A DNA stretch of 64,000 nt from Cryptomeria japonica (GCF_030272615.1 NC_081408.1:310568118-310632117), one strand, 5' to 3'; shown: positions 46,344 to 59,285, counted from the first letter of the stretch. Numbers and translations: made by a program. The notes: generated by a model not told the origin, from the sequence alone.

Positions 46344-47412
46344 TGTGGATGAAATGAGATCTAATGCTTTACCCAACGATCTTTCTACAAGAGAGAAAGC
46401 ATTAGAAAGTAATATGGACCCATCTTCTCCTCATATACATACCCTTGACCAAGGGGGACAATATCAAAATATCAACATTCTTACATCTTTAGATTCTCCT
46501 TATATTCCTAAGACCTATCTTCAACATCAAAGTCTATGTAGGGAGGATGATGTCATGCATTTTATTCATGACCTTTCCCCTCGCATATAAATCACTAAAA
46601 ATGAGCTTTTAGATGATGAAGATGTTTCTTTCCAATCTTCCAAAAAGGATAAGCTTGATAAAGGAAAGGAGGTTGTTAATTCACATGATACTCCTTCTTC
46701 ATCTACACATTCTTTTCATCCTCCCTACACATCAAATTTCATAGAGATTCATGATTCTATTCCTCCATCAAGTCAATTGCAACATTCTTATAGTCATGGT
46801 TTTCATATAGTTACAAAACAAGGTTTTAAAGAACATTCATGTTCCTATACACCCTCCTACACAAACTACTACAAGAGGCCTAGGAAGTGGTACCCCTCTT
46901 TCTATGGACGAATTCCTTAGGCTTCAAAACTTTCAAGATTACCTTCAAAAACAACATATCAAGAGAGCCCGCAAGAATGCTTCTTCTTCAAAGCATTTCT
47001 TTTGTTCATTTCAGCAAGCCCATGACCATAATACTAATGATTGCCTAATTTTCAAAAATCTATTCAAGATGGCAAAGATAGCGGAAAAATTAGAATTGTG
47101 GATAATGAAACTTCTTCTCCTAACAAACCCTATTCCTCATGGCAAAACAATATTTACCATCCTAATAGATTAGCTGCAAGAATCTATTAGAGGTTGAAAT
47201 ATGACAAGAACATTTCCTTTCCTCCTCAAAATAGAAAAAAACATCTTAAGCAAGTGAAAGGTGTTGAATATTGTATTTTTCATGATTCATATTCACATTC
47301 TCTTGGAAAATGTTATGCATATAAGAAATTTGTTCAACTGCAATATGATCTTGCACAAATTTGTCTCACAACAGATCTAGTTGTATTTCTTGGTAAAAAC
47401 ATAGTGCCTTAG
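46344..47412 (+). pseudogene. gag remnant of gypsy element
   Basis: Three frames follow one another: 46,345-46,590, 46,904-47,173 and 47,194-47,412. The second has SMDEFLRLQNFQDYLQKQ and FFCSFQQAHDHNTNDCLIF. The third has CIFHDSYSHSLGKCYAYKKF. The two cysteine/histidine stretches (C-x-F/H...H...C) resemble the C-terminal gag zinc elements of Tat-type plant gypsy elements. The position after the primer binding site supports gag. The N-terminal core is too decayed to recognise. Confidence 0.5.
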
Positions 47413-49810
47413 CACTTCTTTTCCCTTCATGTTGCTCTTCACCCTATGGCATAATTAGCCCATTTAAAGGGAGATCTTTATCATTAGTGGTGGTATTGTT
47501 TCACTTTAACATACTTTCAGGAAGCAACATGAAGTCTATTTTTCTTCTTCTTTCTATACATTTATCTCTATCTTTGAGCATTATTCATTATTAGATCTCT
47601 TTTCTTGCATAGGGTTATTCTCATGTGAGCATATACTTGTTCCTTGGTTTTCCTCTTTTCTTGGAGAGGGGCATCTTTAATGAGTACTGCACTTCTTCTC
47701 TTTCCTTCATTCTCTTGGAAATATTACCTCTTATATGGTTTCGATTATTCACAAGTATGGTATGCCCCTTAGCAGGGAATTATCTCTTGAGAAGTATATG
47801 TCCCTTCCTTGAAAGGATTTGTTTTACTAGGAAGACATATCACTTGAAACTAATCACCATCAGAAAATGTCTAATGGTTCTCCTTGTTCTCCTCACTTTG
47901 GGTGAAAGGATTTTCACTCCTTTCCCTTTTCTTTCTTACCATTAATTCTTTTCGGGGCTGCATTTTTTATATGTGATCATCATTGCTTACAATGATATGA
48001 TTTTATGATTAATCCTCCTTGGGGAATATATGATCCTTTTTCTCTCTTCCTTTCAAAGATTAGCATTTCTTGAGATAGGTATTTTACATTTACTAATGTT
48101 TTTTCTTGCATGTATTTGTGTAAGTTCATTGCACATTTACTTATTTTTTATCTCTCTCTAGTAGATTGTGCAAGCTCTTCTCATTGTCCCTTAGCTTGGG
48201 GGGAAATGATCCTTCTCTCTCTCTCTTTCTCTAGGGATCCACTTTTCCCTATTAAGTGGGTGGTGTGAATTCTATTACTTAATGTCATTCCTTGTGTGAA
48301 ATTATTGTTGTTCACTCAAGGATTCTCTCTTATACAAGAGGTGTTAGTCCTTGACTACGACCACTTTTACACTTGGTAATGTACATCTATGATAAATTCA
48401 ACCATCCCTTTGGGGGATAAAAGTGAGTCATCCCTCATAAAGAATCCTTTTCACCTAGAACTAGGAGGAAGGATTGCATTCTTGTTCTTTCCTTTTCTTG
48501 TTCTAGAAGATGTTATATTTGTATAAGACAACTCCTCTTGGGGGTAGATGTCTTTTGAACAAAGATATCTTCTCCTCCAAAGATCACCTTTACACTTATA
48601 GGAAGATATCTCTTTTCAACTATCTTTTCCTTGCTTGAAGAGTATTCGCTCTCTTGCTTCGATTTATGATATTTTTGCATAGCGAATATATTCTTTGTGA
48701 TGAAGGTAGGTATCCTTGTTCTACTTTCCTTAAGATATCAACATTAACCCATGTTGAAATCTTAAGGGGGGGGCACCCACATTGCTCCTTTGTACCATAC
48801 TGCACTGTATAATGGGACATTCTTGGAACAAGAGGGAAGCCTCTTAGAGAAAGATGTCATCACTTTTCTTGTACAGTGGGACATTCTTGGAACTAGAGGG
48901 AAACATCTTAGAGAAAGATGTCGTCACTTTTTTTACAGTGGGTCATTCTCAGAACTAAAGCACTATCTCTTAGAGCGAGATATCTCCACTTCTTCTTTTC
49001 TTCTACAGTTAGACATTCTTGAAACCAAAGGGAAACCTCTTAGAGAAAGATGTGATCACTTTTTTCTTGTATAGTGGGTCATTGTAAGAACCAGAGCATG
49101 GTCTCTTAGAGCAAGATGATACCACTTTTCTTTTATGCGGGGTGATTATTCTCAGAACCATAGCAAAGACTCTTAGAGCAGGATGTCCCACCTTTCTTGA
49201 CACTTGTACTATACATTCTATATAGGTTGTAGCACACTTGAGCAAAGAATCCTATGAGGTGCTTCTAACCTCACTTGCACACACATGCATGAGATTGGGT
49301 GGAACTAACAGTGTTCTCACTCTCTCTCTTTACATGGGTCACCTAGACAGGCTCTAGGGGCAAGATTTTCCATGTCCTTCTCTCCATGGATCACCTAGTT
49401 TTAGGGGCAAGACGTCCATGGTTTCTTTCTTCTTTGCCTTTCTTCTCATGGATCACCAAAGTGTGTATTCATAATCTCTCTCTTCTTCCTCTCATGAAAT
49501 CATACTTTTACTATTGATGGTTCATGGATGATGTCATCTTTTCTCTTTTATGTGATCACCCATGTTTATGTGATGGCATTGGTCTTTGTGGCTTTTTGTG
49601 CTTTGTCTTTGTTTTTGTGTGTCTTGCCCCATTTTGTTTGGTGTTCTCTTGTGTATGTTGGTGTGAGTTGAGACCCTAAGATTTGGGGCTTTTTGATCCT
49701 CAATATTAGTGGTGTCTTATACTCCTTGTGGTATTGCTCCATGTCTCTTATCTTCATCTCTCTCTTTCTTATACTTTACCGATAGTAGTGGCATAAGCCA
49801 TACTCCCGCT
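47413..49810 (+). other. Long non-coding 3' region of gypsy element
   Basis: This 2.4-kb stretch has no pol motifs. It is CT-rich, with words such as CCTTTCTTCTTTCT and CTTGGGGG. It precedes a polypurine tract and an LTR, so it is probably the long 3' untranslated region typical of Tat-type elements. The entire pol region is missing between the gag remnant and here. Confidence 0.5.
48815..49205. repeat. Tandem repeat of 61-70 bp
   Basis: GTGGGACATTCTTGGAAC-type words begin at about 48,817, 48,878, 48,941, 49,011, 49,077 and 49,141. Each is followed by CTCTTAGAGAAAGATGTCAT-type sequence and a CACTTTT tract. Six units are visible. Frames running through it give LEERC-like repeats. Confidence 0.88.
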
Positions 49811-49825
49811 AAAGTGGGGGCTAAA
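49811..49825 (+). other. Polypurine tract
   Basis: AAAGTGGGGGCTAAA is followed directly by TGTAGTGTC, the LTR start. Confidence 0.75.
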
Positions 49826-50990
49826 TGTAGTGTCATAAAATTGTGCCTCCGACAATTTTAACCACATTTGAGGTCCTCACCTTGGTGATGACATTTCCTT
49901 CCCTAACCGAGACCTATTTCTGCATTCTCACCACTTCACCGGTCCTCCTCCAAGACCCATGGCTTCTCTATATCCTTCTTGGGGCCCGAAATAGGGTAGG
50001 AAAGGGGTGTGGCACCCCTATCCCCTTAGGACAGGTGTGTGGAACCCTTGTCCCCACCCCTTAGGGTGGCCCCGTGTTCGGTCTCCCGGTCTCCTATGCA
50101 TCATTTGTCTTTGGGGTTTGCAATTCCTCTTTGGCGGCCTTTGGTGGTTGAAAATTAATCATTGAGGCATGTATAAAAAGGAATTCAATTCCCTTATTCA
50201 AGGATGGATGAGAAGGGGATAAGAGGCATAAGGATTAAATATGGGATTTCAAGGTCATCATCAAGCATTCAAGCATTCAAGTCATCTTCATTCATCCATT
50301 TGAGAGACATTACAACATTCATTTGCAAGCATGTGTGTGTGTTAGAGTTTTGTCATGTTACATGCCATTTCATACAACATTTGTATTTACATTCAAGAAG
50401 GAAAAGCAATCATCATCAACAAGTTGCAGATCTACAAGGTATACATTTTCATTGTTTACATTCAAGCATTTGCAATTACTTTCTTTCAACGTTGATTACT
50501 CAACTATGGTTTGACTAAGGCAAACCCCTATCCACAACCATTCTCCCTCTCTTTTTTGTGTGTAGGTTGCAGGTGTGCAACTATAATTGCAGGTTTGGGC
50601 TTCATTTGCAGAGATAGAAGAATCCTTTTCGTTTCACGGATTTTGTGGATGACCATGTACATTCTTGCCACAGTCTCGACGAATTTTCTCCAAATTTGCA
50701 ACGCAGATCCATATCAATCTAATTAGCTCAGATCTGAAGTTATAGCATGATCCCAAACTGGTAGCTCCTCATTTCACTCATTTCCTCTCTCTTTTCAGCA
50801 TATTCAACAAGTCAACTTTCTCTATTAAAAAAGAGGGTAAATCACACTTCAACTCTTGCAATCCATTTGGAATTCACATCCTTGTTTCCCTCAGATTTGG
50901 ATCTACTGGATTTCTTTTGAATGTAAAGTATCTCCCCAGTGAAAATCATCCTAGTGGCTTCCTTTCTCTCTCCTAGGTGGGGAGTCACTA
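49826..50990 (+). mobile_element. 3' LTR of a gypsy element
   Basis: The LTR starts TGTAGTGTCATAAAATTG after the polypurine tract. It includes a TATA box (TATAAAAAG at 50,172-50,180). The end is not certain; about 50,990 is an estimate. It does not resemble the LTR at 44,425-45,573, so the two are from different elements or one has been replaced. Confidence 0.55.
50172..50180 (+). promoter_or_regulatory. TATA box of the LTR
   Basis: TATAAAAAG lies about 346 bp into the LTR in a GCATGTATAAAAAGGAATTC context. Confidence 0.5.
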
Positions 50991-51169
50991 ATTGTGTGAA
51001 ATTAAATAAAAAAGTGTGAAGAATATGAGATAGAAGAAAGTAGAGTGTTTGTGGTATAGCAGAGTAAGAAGCATGTGAGTGACATAGTTGTTGATATCAG
51101 AGGAGTTGCAGTGGGAGAAGAAGTATGTTGTGTATGAATGAAGGTATGTGGAGAAGAGTCAAAGCGTGA

Positions 51170-51690
51170 ACAATGTTGTAGTAATCCTTTATTGAATCTA
51201 CAACAAGTAGTTGGTTTGACAGAGCAATGCAGTAATCCCTTACTAGACTTGTTGCAGGTGATTTTGGACTGTGGTAAGGTGATCTCTTACTAGATCTATT
51301 GTGATCTTTTTTGAGTTGTTCTCTGAGCTTAACTTGGAACTAAATTCATGCATCAGGAGATGCAATTTTCCAAGTTCACTTACTTTCTATTGTAGTCAAC
51401 ATTCTGGCAGTGAGCCACTTTTATATTTGGCAATGAGTCATCTGGTAGTGAGTCAGCCCTTTTTTAAACACCATATAACTAGTTATATTTATCTTGAGAG
51501 ATAACCCTCTTCGTGGTTTTTACCATATGTGTTTTCTTCGTATAAAATTTGGTGTTCAATTTTTGGATGTATTTGTTTATTCTGCTTAGTTATTTCATGT
51601 TGATGAGATTATTTGTTAAAGTGATTTGACAAAAGTTTTTCGGGAATACTGATTCACCCCCTCAGTATTTCGGTACATTTAACCATTTCA
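51170..51690 (+). mobile_element. Copia LTR fragment, 3' end
   Basis: AACTAGTTATATTTATCTTG, then GGTTTTTACCATATGTG and GAATACTGATTCACCCCCTC form the same series as in the minus-strand fragment at 186-1,010. The two are inverted with respect to each other. The sequence ends near the GGTACATTTAACC after the C-run. The LTR start was not found. Confidence 0.55.
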
Positions 51691-52899
51691 ATAGCCTATC
51701 CATACTTTTGTATGTATACAAATATATATGTGCATATATATATCTACAGTGGATATAGACAAAGTCATTTTTGCTCAAAAGGGTTTTCAAACTTTGAAGT
51801 GAATGCATTTCATAGTTGTCAAAAAATTTACCATAAAGAATGACCTAGAGAATACATTTCTTTCAACAACATGTGGAAAGGGTTATGGATTTTTTCTTTA
51901 CACATGGAAATCATATTCTTGGCAAGTGTAAAGGAAAATCCCCTAAAATGAGGACTTTGAAACAATCTACATGAGTTGCAAATGCTTGGATACAAGTTTT
52001 TTTTGGTTAAATGTTATAATTGCAACTAGACTCATAGACAAGTATGCAAAATGTAGAAGCAAACAAAGCACAAAACTAACTCTGAGAGAAATACAATCTC
52101 TGGGTCCCTCACCCTGTTAACTATACTGGCTTCTGGTTGAAACAAACTTGATGGTATTTTCATGCTCAACTAGAATATTTGCGATAACAATAAAACTGAT
52201 ATGAATGGTATTCAAATCATATACAATTTAAATAATATTTTGTTCTAACCTTTGCACAAACAATGTTCATCAAAATGAACATAACCTTCTAAACAATAAA
52301 ACAGGAAAATAAACAATCATTTTCACTTAGTTTTCCTCCACAAAATATCCAAACAACATACCAAACACTATTCTTTACAACATACCTTTCTTAGGTCATC
52401 TTTCGCAACAAATTTGCCCTCTTCTTCCTCCTCTTCTCTCCCCTACACACTTCCTTTCTCTCACCCCTCACTCCTCCTTCTGCATACATAACAAACACAA
52501 CACTGCTTACAACTATTCATTGCAGATTTCACCAAATCTCTTTAAGCTTCCTTAGGGTTTCAAATTAACTTACATTTCTACCTATTTTCTGTGACTTTCT
52601 ACACCCTCTCTAGTTTCATGGCTACAATTTGTTGCTTCTATTCATATCCCATTCTCGGTTCACATGCTCTCCCCAACTAAAACAGTCCTTTGACTTCGTT
52701 TCTCATACTCACATTCCAATCATTCTCTCGCCTTCTATCTAGCTCCCAACAACTGGCTTTCTTCTTCACCATCACATTCTACTATTTATTCTCTCTTTGC
52801 CTCGACATTTACACCTTGTCATTCCCATTTCTTGAAATAATCTCTGTCTTCTAGACACGTTTCCTTTCTTTCTTTCATAATGAAAGAACATGCTTTGCC
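51691..52899. other. No feature recognised
   Basis: A CT-rich patch occurs at about 52,425-52,480, but there is no coding frame of note. Confidence 0.35.
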
Positions 52900-54420
52900 A
52901 AGATAACCGGCAAAAAATAACTTTTGTATAATCATTAAATATTTAATTTTAAATTTTTTATTTCTAGCAAAATCTCAACTTCAATTTTTTTTATAGTACT
53001 TTCAAAAAATTTAATCATTATTATATATTAAATTTTAAATAAATATAGTAATATTCTATTTTTAAAAAATATTATTTAAACAATATAATATGTATCATCA
53101 TTTCAAAATTATTGTACCATTTTAACATTTTATTTTAACAAAAAATGTATCACTTTAAATTAATCTATGAAAGAGTTACAAAAATTGATTAGAGAAATTT
53201 AAAATTCTTATTTTAGAATATAGATATCTTGAATATTATATTTTGCAAGTTTTTGTAATTTATAATATATCTCATTTTAGAGAAAACATTTTATAGATTA
53301 TCATTTTTTTTTGTTAATATCAATTTAGATATTAAAGCTCTTGAATATTATAAATGATTATAAACTAGCATACATATATTTTATAAATAAAATTTATGTA
53401 GACAACATAGAAAGATATCAACTTTAACAAATCTTTATCTTTAGCATAAATTAAATAATTTCATATGGTTAATATTTAATATTTTATCTTGTTTTTAGAA
53501 TAAAATGATTTGCATGAAAAAAAATAAAAGTTTCTTTTAAATCTAGATTTAAAAACATAATTTTTTAAATTAGAAATTTTTAAAATCTAGATTTAGAAAT
53601 ATTAATTCTTTTTACATTTAATAAATAATAATAAAAAGAAGTTTCCTTTTAATTTACATTTGTTTCTTTTAAATTTAGATTTAAAAATATAATTTTTTTT
53701 GTATTTAATAAATAATAAGAATAGAAAATTTCTTTTTAATTTAGATTTTAATCTTTAACTTATTTTTAAATTATCCATTGTGTAGTCATTAAAATTGGGT
53801 GGATGCCATTGTAGTGTTACTCTCCATAATAATTTTTATTTTTTAGCATATTTTGAAGATTACATTAAATAATGTTACATTTCAATTTCCAAACGTATTT
53901 ATTCAACTCTGATTCTCTACATTGGTACGAGTCAATCTTAATTAAATCATTGTATTATACTTTCATCTAACTCATAATTTTAATTCTATTCTAATACTAT
54001 GAGAATTATTTTTAAATCATTCTTTACTAATATTTTATTGATTAGACTTTTTAATTCAGCTTTTCTATCCTTCTGCATTTTATAACTTGATATACATTTA
54101 CTTTTAGTTATTTCTTCATTATATTATTTTATTTTTATATTATATATGTATAATTTGATAAAAAATATTATTTATTATTTCATTATCTTTTAAAAAATTA
54201 AAAAACTCATAAAGATTTAGAAAGTATTTTTCAAAAATATTTAAAAAATAATTGAAACTTTAATACCTTATTGCAATTATCAACTATATATAAATGGAAA
54301 AAGAAAAAGAAAAAAAAAAATTTTTAGAAAAAACAAAATCTAGAAAATCTTCAATACAAACCCAAACAATAAATAAGTTGGCCCCTCAATTATAGATTGA
54401 TTTAAAATTAAATTCTTCAC
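52900..54420. other. AT-rich segment with about 128-bp duplication
   Basis: This stretch is extremely AT-rich. TTTCTTTTAAATCTAGATTT at about 53,532 recurs as TTTCTTTTAAATTTAGATTT near 53,662. The following AATAAATAATAATAA words repeat with the same spacing, which suggests a tandem duplication of about 128 bp. No gene is visible. Confidence 0.5.
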
Positions 54421-54559
54421 AAAACGCCATGCAAATTAGTGTCTCTGGGCTAGCTATCTTGGTTTTACAGGTTTGGAGAGATTCCCATGGCCTTAAAATT
54501 ATAAGAATATTAAAAAATTATAAATTAATATTATAGAACTATAAAAAATTAAAATTAAA

Positions 54560-55930
54560 ATGTTAATCTGAAATATAACCACTAGTAAATTTGGGGCTGA
54601 TTTCCAACGGCCTATCGTTGGAATATCGACTATTTTTCATCAAAATATCGACAAACAAAGCCATCGAAAACTTGTCATTGGTCATTCTAACGCTTCCATA
54701 TAAGGTCAAAATTTTGACGACATCCTGAACTCTTCTGACAGTGGCCATGACCGCTCATTTGGTGAGATAATTTGGTCAGGCGTAAAGCATCATCGTCGAA
54801 TGGACATTGGAATGCCGACACCTACCAAGAACTTGCATCGACGAGGATTACGATGAGCGTCTGACAATAGAGTGTCGTCGGACATACAACCTCCTTGTCG
54901 GATGTTTCATCAATTGGAATCGGCATTCCGATGTCAATCAAGAACTATGCATCGACAAGGATGTTGTTTATTTGACGGTTTGGTCGTTGGTACAAAGTTG
55001 GGAGGATGTCAGAATTCTGATGGTGCTTTATTTTTACTAAAAAATATAATATGCATGCCAATTATAATGGTGCTTGTTGGTTCCAGTATATTGAGATAGC
55101 TAACCTGATCTAGTAATGCCAGTATTGAAGGAGGTAATCAGAATAGCTATACCGAACACCGATATTGAGAATCTTGTTGGAATAACTAACAAGGGCAAAA
55201 TAGGAACATTTCGCAATAGCGATGAGGTGAAGTTGTCTCGAAAAAGAAAGTATGAGTGTAAGTGTCATTTGAGCTTATTGGCATAACCTATGAAGTCAGA
55301 ATAATATATTACAGACATTTCGACTAGTGAGAAGTATCCTGATGACATGTAAACAAGGTGGTATCGGGGAAACTATCCTGACTATACACCTGTGGTTCGT
55401 AGATGGATATCGGTGGAATCTATGGCGATATAGAGAATGATACCCTTATCGAAAAAGTTGATAAAAATTGGAGTAATAGGATCATCAAAAGGCCGATAGA
55501 ACATCCTATCTCGATAATGAATATATCTAGTAACATCGAAATAAGACACTCCAATAACGCATCTTCTTCTAAGTACCTATATCAGTATAACTTATAAAGA
55601 TGGGATAGCATCTTTCTGCTTCACCAATGATAAAGGTAATTTTGATAAAGCACTTCTTAAGAGGTATTTGGGATAACTTACATAAGCGGAATAGCACACA
55701 AAAGTCACTCTGATCAATTAAGTTATCCTGGTGCTTTACAAATGAAACAACGTCGGGAAATTTATCCCGATCTGACATTCACAAATCAAACAACACGATA
55801 GCAGATGGGAGAAGGATAAAACCTTTACCAGGATAACTTATAGTCGGGAAAATGAACTTTGAGTATGCCGATAGTAAAAACAATGTCGATGAACACCGAC
55901 CAAGACATTATAAGTGTGGACAGATAAAAA
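54560..55930. repeat. TATCGG/CCGATA word-repeat block
   Basis: The segment is unusually rich in CpG-containing words (ATCGGAATA, CGTCGA, CCGATAT) up to about 55,540, and in GGATAACTTA-type words after that. It stands out from the AT-rich sequence around it. It lies just upstream of copy B of the unrecognised coding family. The ORFs read through it are overlapping and unlikely to be genes. Confidence 0.5.
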
Positions 55931-56326
55931 ATAAAACAAATTGAATATTACTTTTTAGGATAGCTCAAGCCAAAATGACACAAGAGGCAGACGATTAGTA
56001 ATATAACCATATTTATCTATGGCGACTAATTTGTCAAAAAAATGCCAAATTAGGAGCAGTGACAGAAGGAGTTAAGCTGATGTCCTACATCATCAGAAAA
56101 TTCAAATTTAAAAAAGATGGCACATTGATTCACAGAGTTAAGGCACATTTATTGTTGCACAAAAGATGCTTTCTGAGAAGTGTATTTAGGAGAATGTTGC
56201 ATTCAGAATTATAGAGACTCTGAGATGATATTGAGGAAGGTTGAAGGCACATAGGACAATGGTGAGTAAGTGCTCTGATCGATTCCCTTGTTATTGTTTT
56301 GAATAGTCTGTTAAATTGCCTATGAA

Positions 56327-59285
56327 ATGAAAAACCCTAGTGGTGCTACAAAGAGACTGAGAGGGGAAACAAGCAAGGGTAAGGGGAAAAAACAAAAAAT
56401 AGGTGAGACAAGTCCTAAAACTAAAGATAAAGATAGAAAACTAAATCAGGACTTGCTAGATCAACTGCCAGGTTCCACCCCAAAGCCTAAGAGATCTGTA
56501 AAGTGGAAATTAGAAGATAATTATACTGATGTGGGAGATGTGTACACAATCATCAGGGGATATGAATTGTTTTTGTATCACTATCACAAACGAGAAACCA
56601 GAACCCATCTACAATCTATGATAGTTAGGTGTGGGAAAACTTGTAGTCCCAAATATCTTTGTTAATATTGATCTCCTAAAATTGTTAGCACTAAATTTTA
56701 ATCCAAACAAAAGAGAAATATATGACCGAGATGGAAATCCTTGTTTCTTCGTATCATGAGAAGCAGTTTCTAAGGTTTTTTATTTTATGACCATCCCATT
56801 ATTCTTGAAAATTTGTTGGAGGAATACAAAAGATTGGATACCACTTATGTTGGCTGGAGATTACCATTTCATTTGCTGAATCCTGAGGTCCCATACAAAA
56901 TAGAGGAAAGTATGACATTTCATGTAAATATATTCAAGGAATACTTCAAATAAACATTATATTTAGTAGGACAAGTATTGGGGCTAAATATTCCAGATTT
57001 TATGAGAATTGAATATGTGGTTATTGCAGCACACAATCAATCATAGGAAGCCAAAGAATTTGACTATGCAACATTCGTGGTAAAACAACTTGTCCTTAGA
57101 CTCACAGCCATCCAACTTCTGCAAAAATTCACTTCTCGCATTATTCCCTACTTATGCATATGGTGCTATTCTATGGGCACGAGATGGGTCTATGGCCCGA
57201 AGAGATGAAGATAAGAAGACATGATGGTAAAAACCATTCTCTACCAGTCCAATTATGAACTTCAATATGGTATTGCAGATTTGTCAGATCTAATTACATT
57301 CATTTTGAAGAATATTTTGTTAAAACACTTTACAGGTTTTATAGTTATCCTTACCACTCTATACTTTTAGAAGATGTAAAGGGATTCTTGAGGCCTGTTG
57401 ACTTTAGGGGACCAGAAACTGTCAAACACAATTGGGGAGATTGGTACTACTTCTCTGATGTAACCATGATAAGGGTTTATGGCTTGGAAGATGCCCCACT
57501 ATTGTTGCCTAAAACAGTTCCCAACAAGATAGCTTATCTAGAGATCATAAGGCGAATGGGGGAATCAAATTCTATGCATCTAGCTTCACATGATAAGAAA
57601 TCATTTCTACATAGGACTCTATGCATCGGATAATTTTTTGTAAATGAAAGAGAAGGGAAAGAGCTTGCATGGAACAAATTGTTCCACTATAACATGAAAT
57701 TGGGAGCACCAAGAAAAGGCTTTGACAAAGAGTGGTATATTCATTCAGTGAGAAAAAGGCAGAAACTAGGTGCCTATGAACACATCCCATATCTAAGAGA
57801 TGACTTGATAAAAAATATGGATGAAAAGGATGCTAAAGTGGCTATAGATGATCACAATAGAGATGTTGAACAAAAGGCTAAGGAGAAGAATACTGTAAAC
57901 ATATCATCTTTATAGGATAAGGAATCATCAGAGGAGGATGAGCTCTCATTGGAACAATTCTCTAAACTACTAATTGAGGAACACATGCCGCCTGTAAGAG
58001 ATCCTAATGAAGGATCCTTAGTGGAAGATGATCAAAGGCAATTGGCATGTGACAATCTGATATCTGATGATGATTTCATAGCATCTTCTAAGTTCATGTC
58101 ATTTTTATATAGGATAAAAGGGAAAGCAATCAGAGAAAATGTCAATGAGGTCAATACCTCCAATGAAAGGAAATTATTGGTCACCTTAGAAAATGAAGTA
58201 GCACAAGAAATGGCTCTGATGACTCCTGAAAAGGGGAGGAAGCTTGTAAAGGATGTCAGTGTTTTGATTTTTCCTGGGTGGGATATGAATTCAACCTTGA
58301 TCTTTGACAATTTTTTCCGTGATGTTGCCAAGCACAAATTATCTCCTAAGGGTGTGACCCAAGTGTTTATTGGATCACTATACAATCCTAACAATCATGC
58401 CATGCAAATATGGTCACTATATCCTCTGAGAAAAAATCTTATGGTTTTTGATACTTAGAAGGCCTTTGGGCACATTAAGACCTTACAGGTTAGAGAGGCA
58501 AACCCCATGATGACAGCAGGTTTAGGGGTAAACATAGCCAAACTGAACAATGCACAGATTCAGTTATTGGTAAAATAAAACCAATCAAATAAGCTTGAAA
58601 TTGTAAAAATGAGATTAGAGATTAATCGACTTAGAGAAATGATGAAACAAGGGGGAGTCACAAAGATTGTTAATACAGGGTGAATCTTCCCAACTCCAAA
58701 CCAAGGCTAATCAATTGAAGGAAGAAAACTATCAACTGTACGTCCAGTTAAAGATAATAAAAAGTGAAACAATGTCATTCCTGATTCAAAAAAGATTCAC
58801 TAATATGATGACATGGATGGATAAATACTCGGATACATACAACAAGAACCGCACTATCATAGAATAATGTTAGCGGTTGGATAAGCGGCTACATGAGAAA
58901 ATCCTAGAACTACAAAATAGGGAAGAGAGACAGCTTAGTGATATATAAAACTGTGAAGATTTGATAAAGGCTCACAAAAAATACCTAGAGGAGTTGAGAG
59001 CAAAAGGAGAAGCCTTCTTTAATGGAAAAATGAATAGTATTCCTTCATTGCTCAGCAATAATAGAGAACAAAAGGAAAAGGTGGGTTGGACCTGTGACTG
59101 CTAGCATATACTTCGTAGTGCAGTGAAAGCAGAAGAAGACCAGGATGTTGAAAAGGTGGCGGACTTCGTAGAGAGCATAGTTTTGATGGAAGTAGAAGCC
59201 TGAGACACCATCCATGATTGTGATGCCAGATACAATGAGAAGTATCTAGCACATCTAACTAGTGTGCATTTGTGTTTAACTAAGT
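56327..59285 (+). pseudogene. Unrecognised coding family, copy B
   Basis: A plus-strand coding region of roughly 950 codons starts at an ATG at 56,327. It opens with a basic stretch (KRLRGETSKGKGKKQK, residues about 9-25) that could be a nuclear localisation signal. One frame runs to about 57,270, a second to about 58,660 and the first again to the end, so two frameshifts are present. Recognisable anchors are DYATFVVKQLVLR (about 57,060), WGDWYYFSDVTMIRVYG (to 57,483), SDDDFI (58,061-58,078) and FPGWDMNSTLIFDNF (58,270-58,314). The C-terminal part (about 58,670-59,000) is rich in Leu, Lys, Glu and Gln and looks like a coiled coil. About ten stops are TAG or TAA; one near 59,200 is TGA. The anchors match copy A at 24,525-6,597 in order and spacing. 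I do not recognise a catalytic motif. Confidence 0.65.

Noticed and set aside
48815-49205. Coding repeat protein on the plus strand
   Set aside because: The frame at 48,790-49,074 follows the nucleotide array and is lost where unit length changes, so it is a by-product of the repeat.
44425-50990. The two LTRs at 44,425 and 49,826 as a pair
   Set aside because: Their start and end sequences do not match, so they cannot be the LTRs of one insertion.
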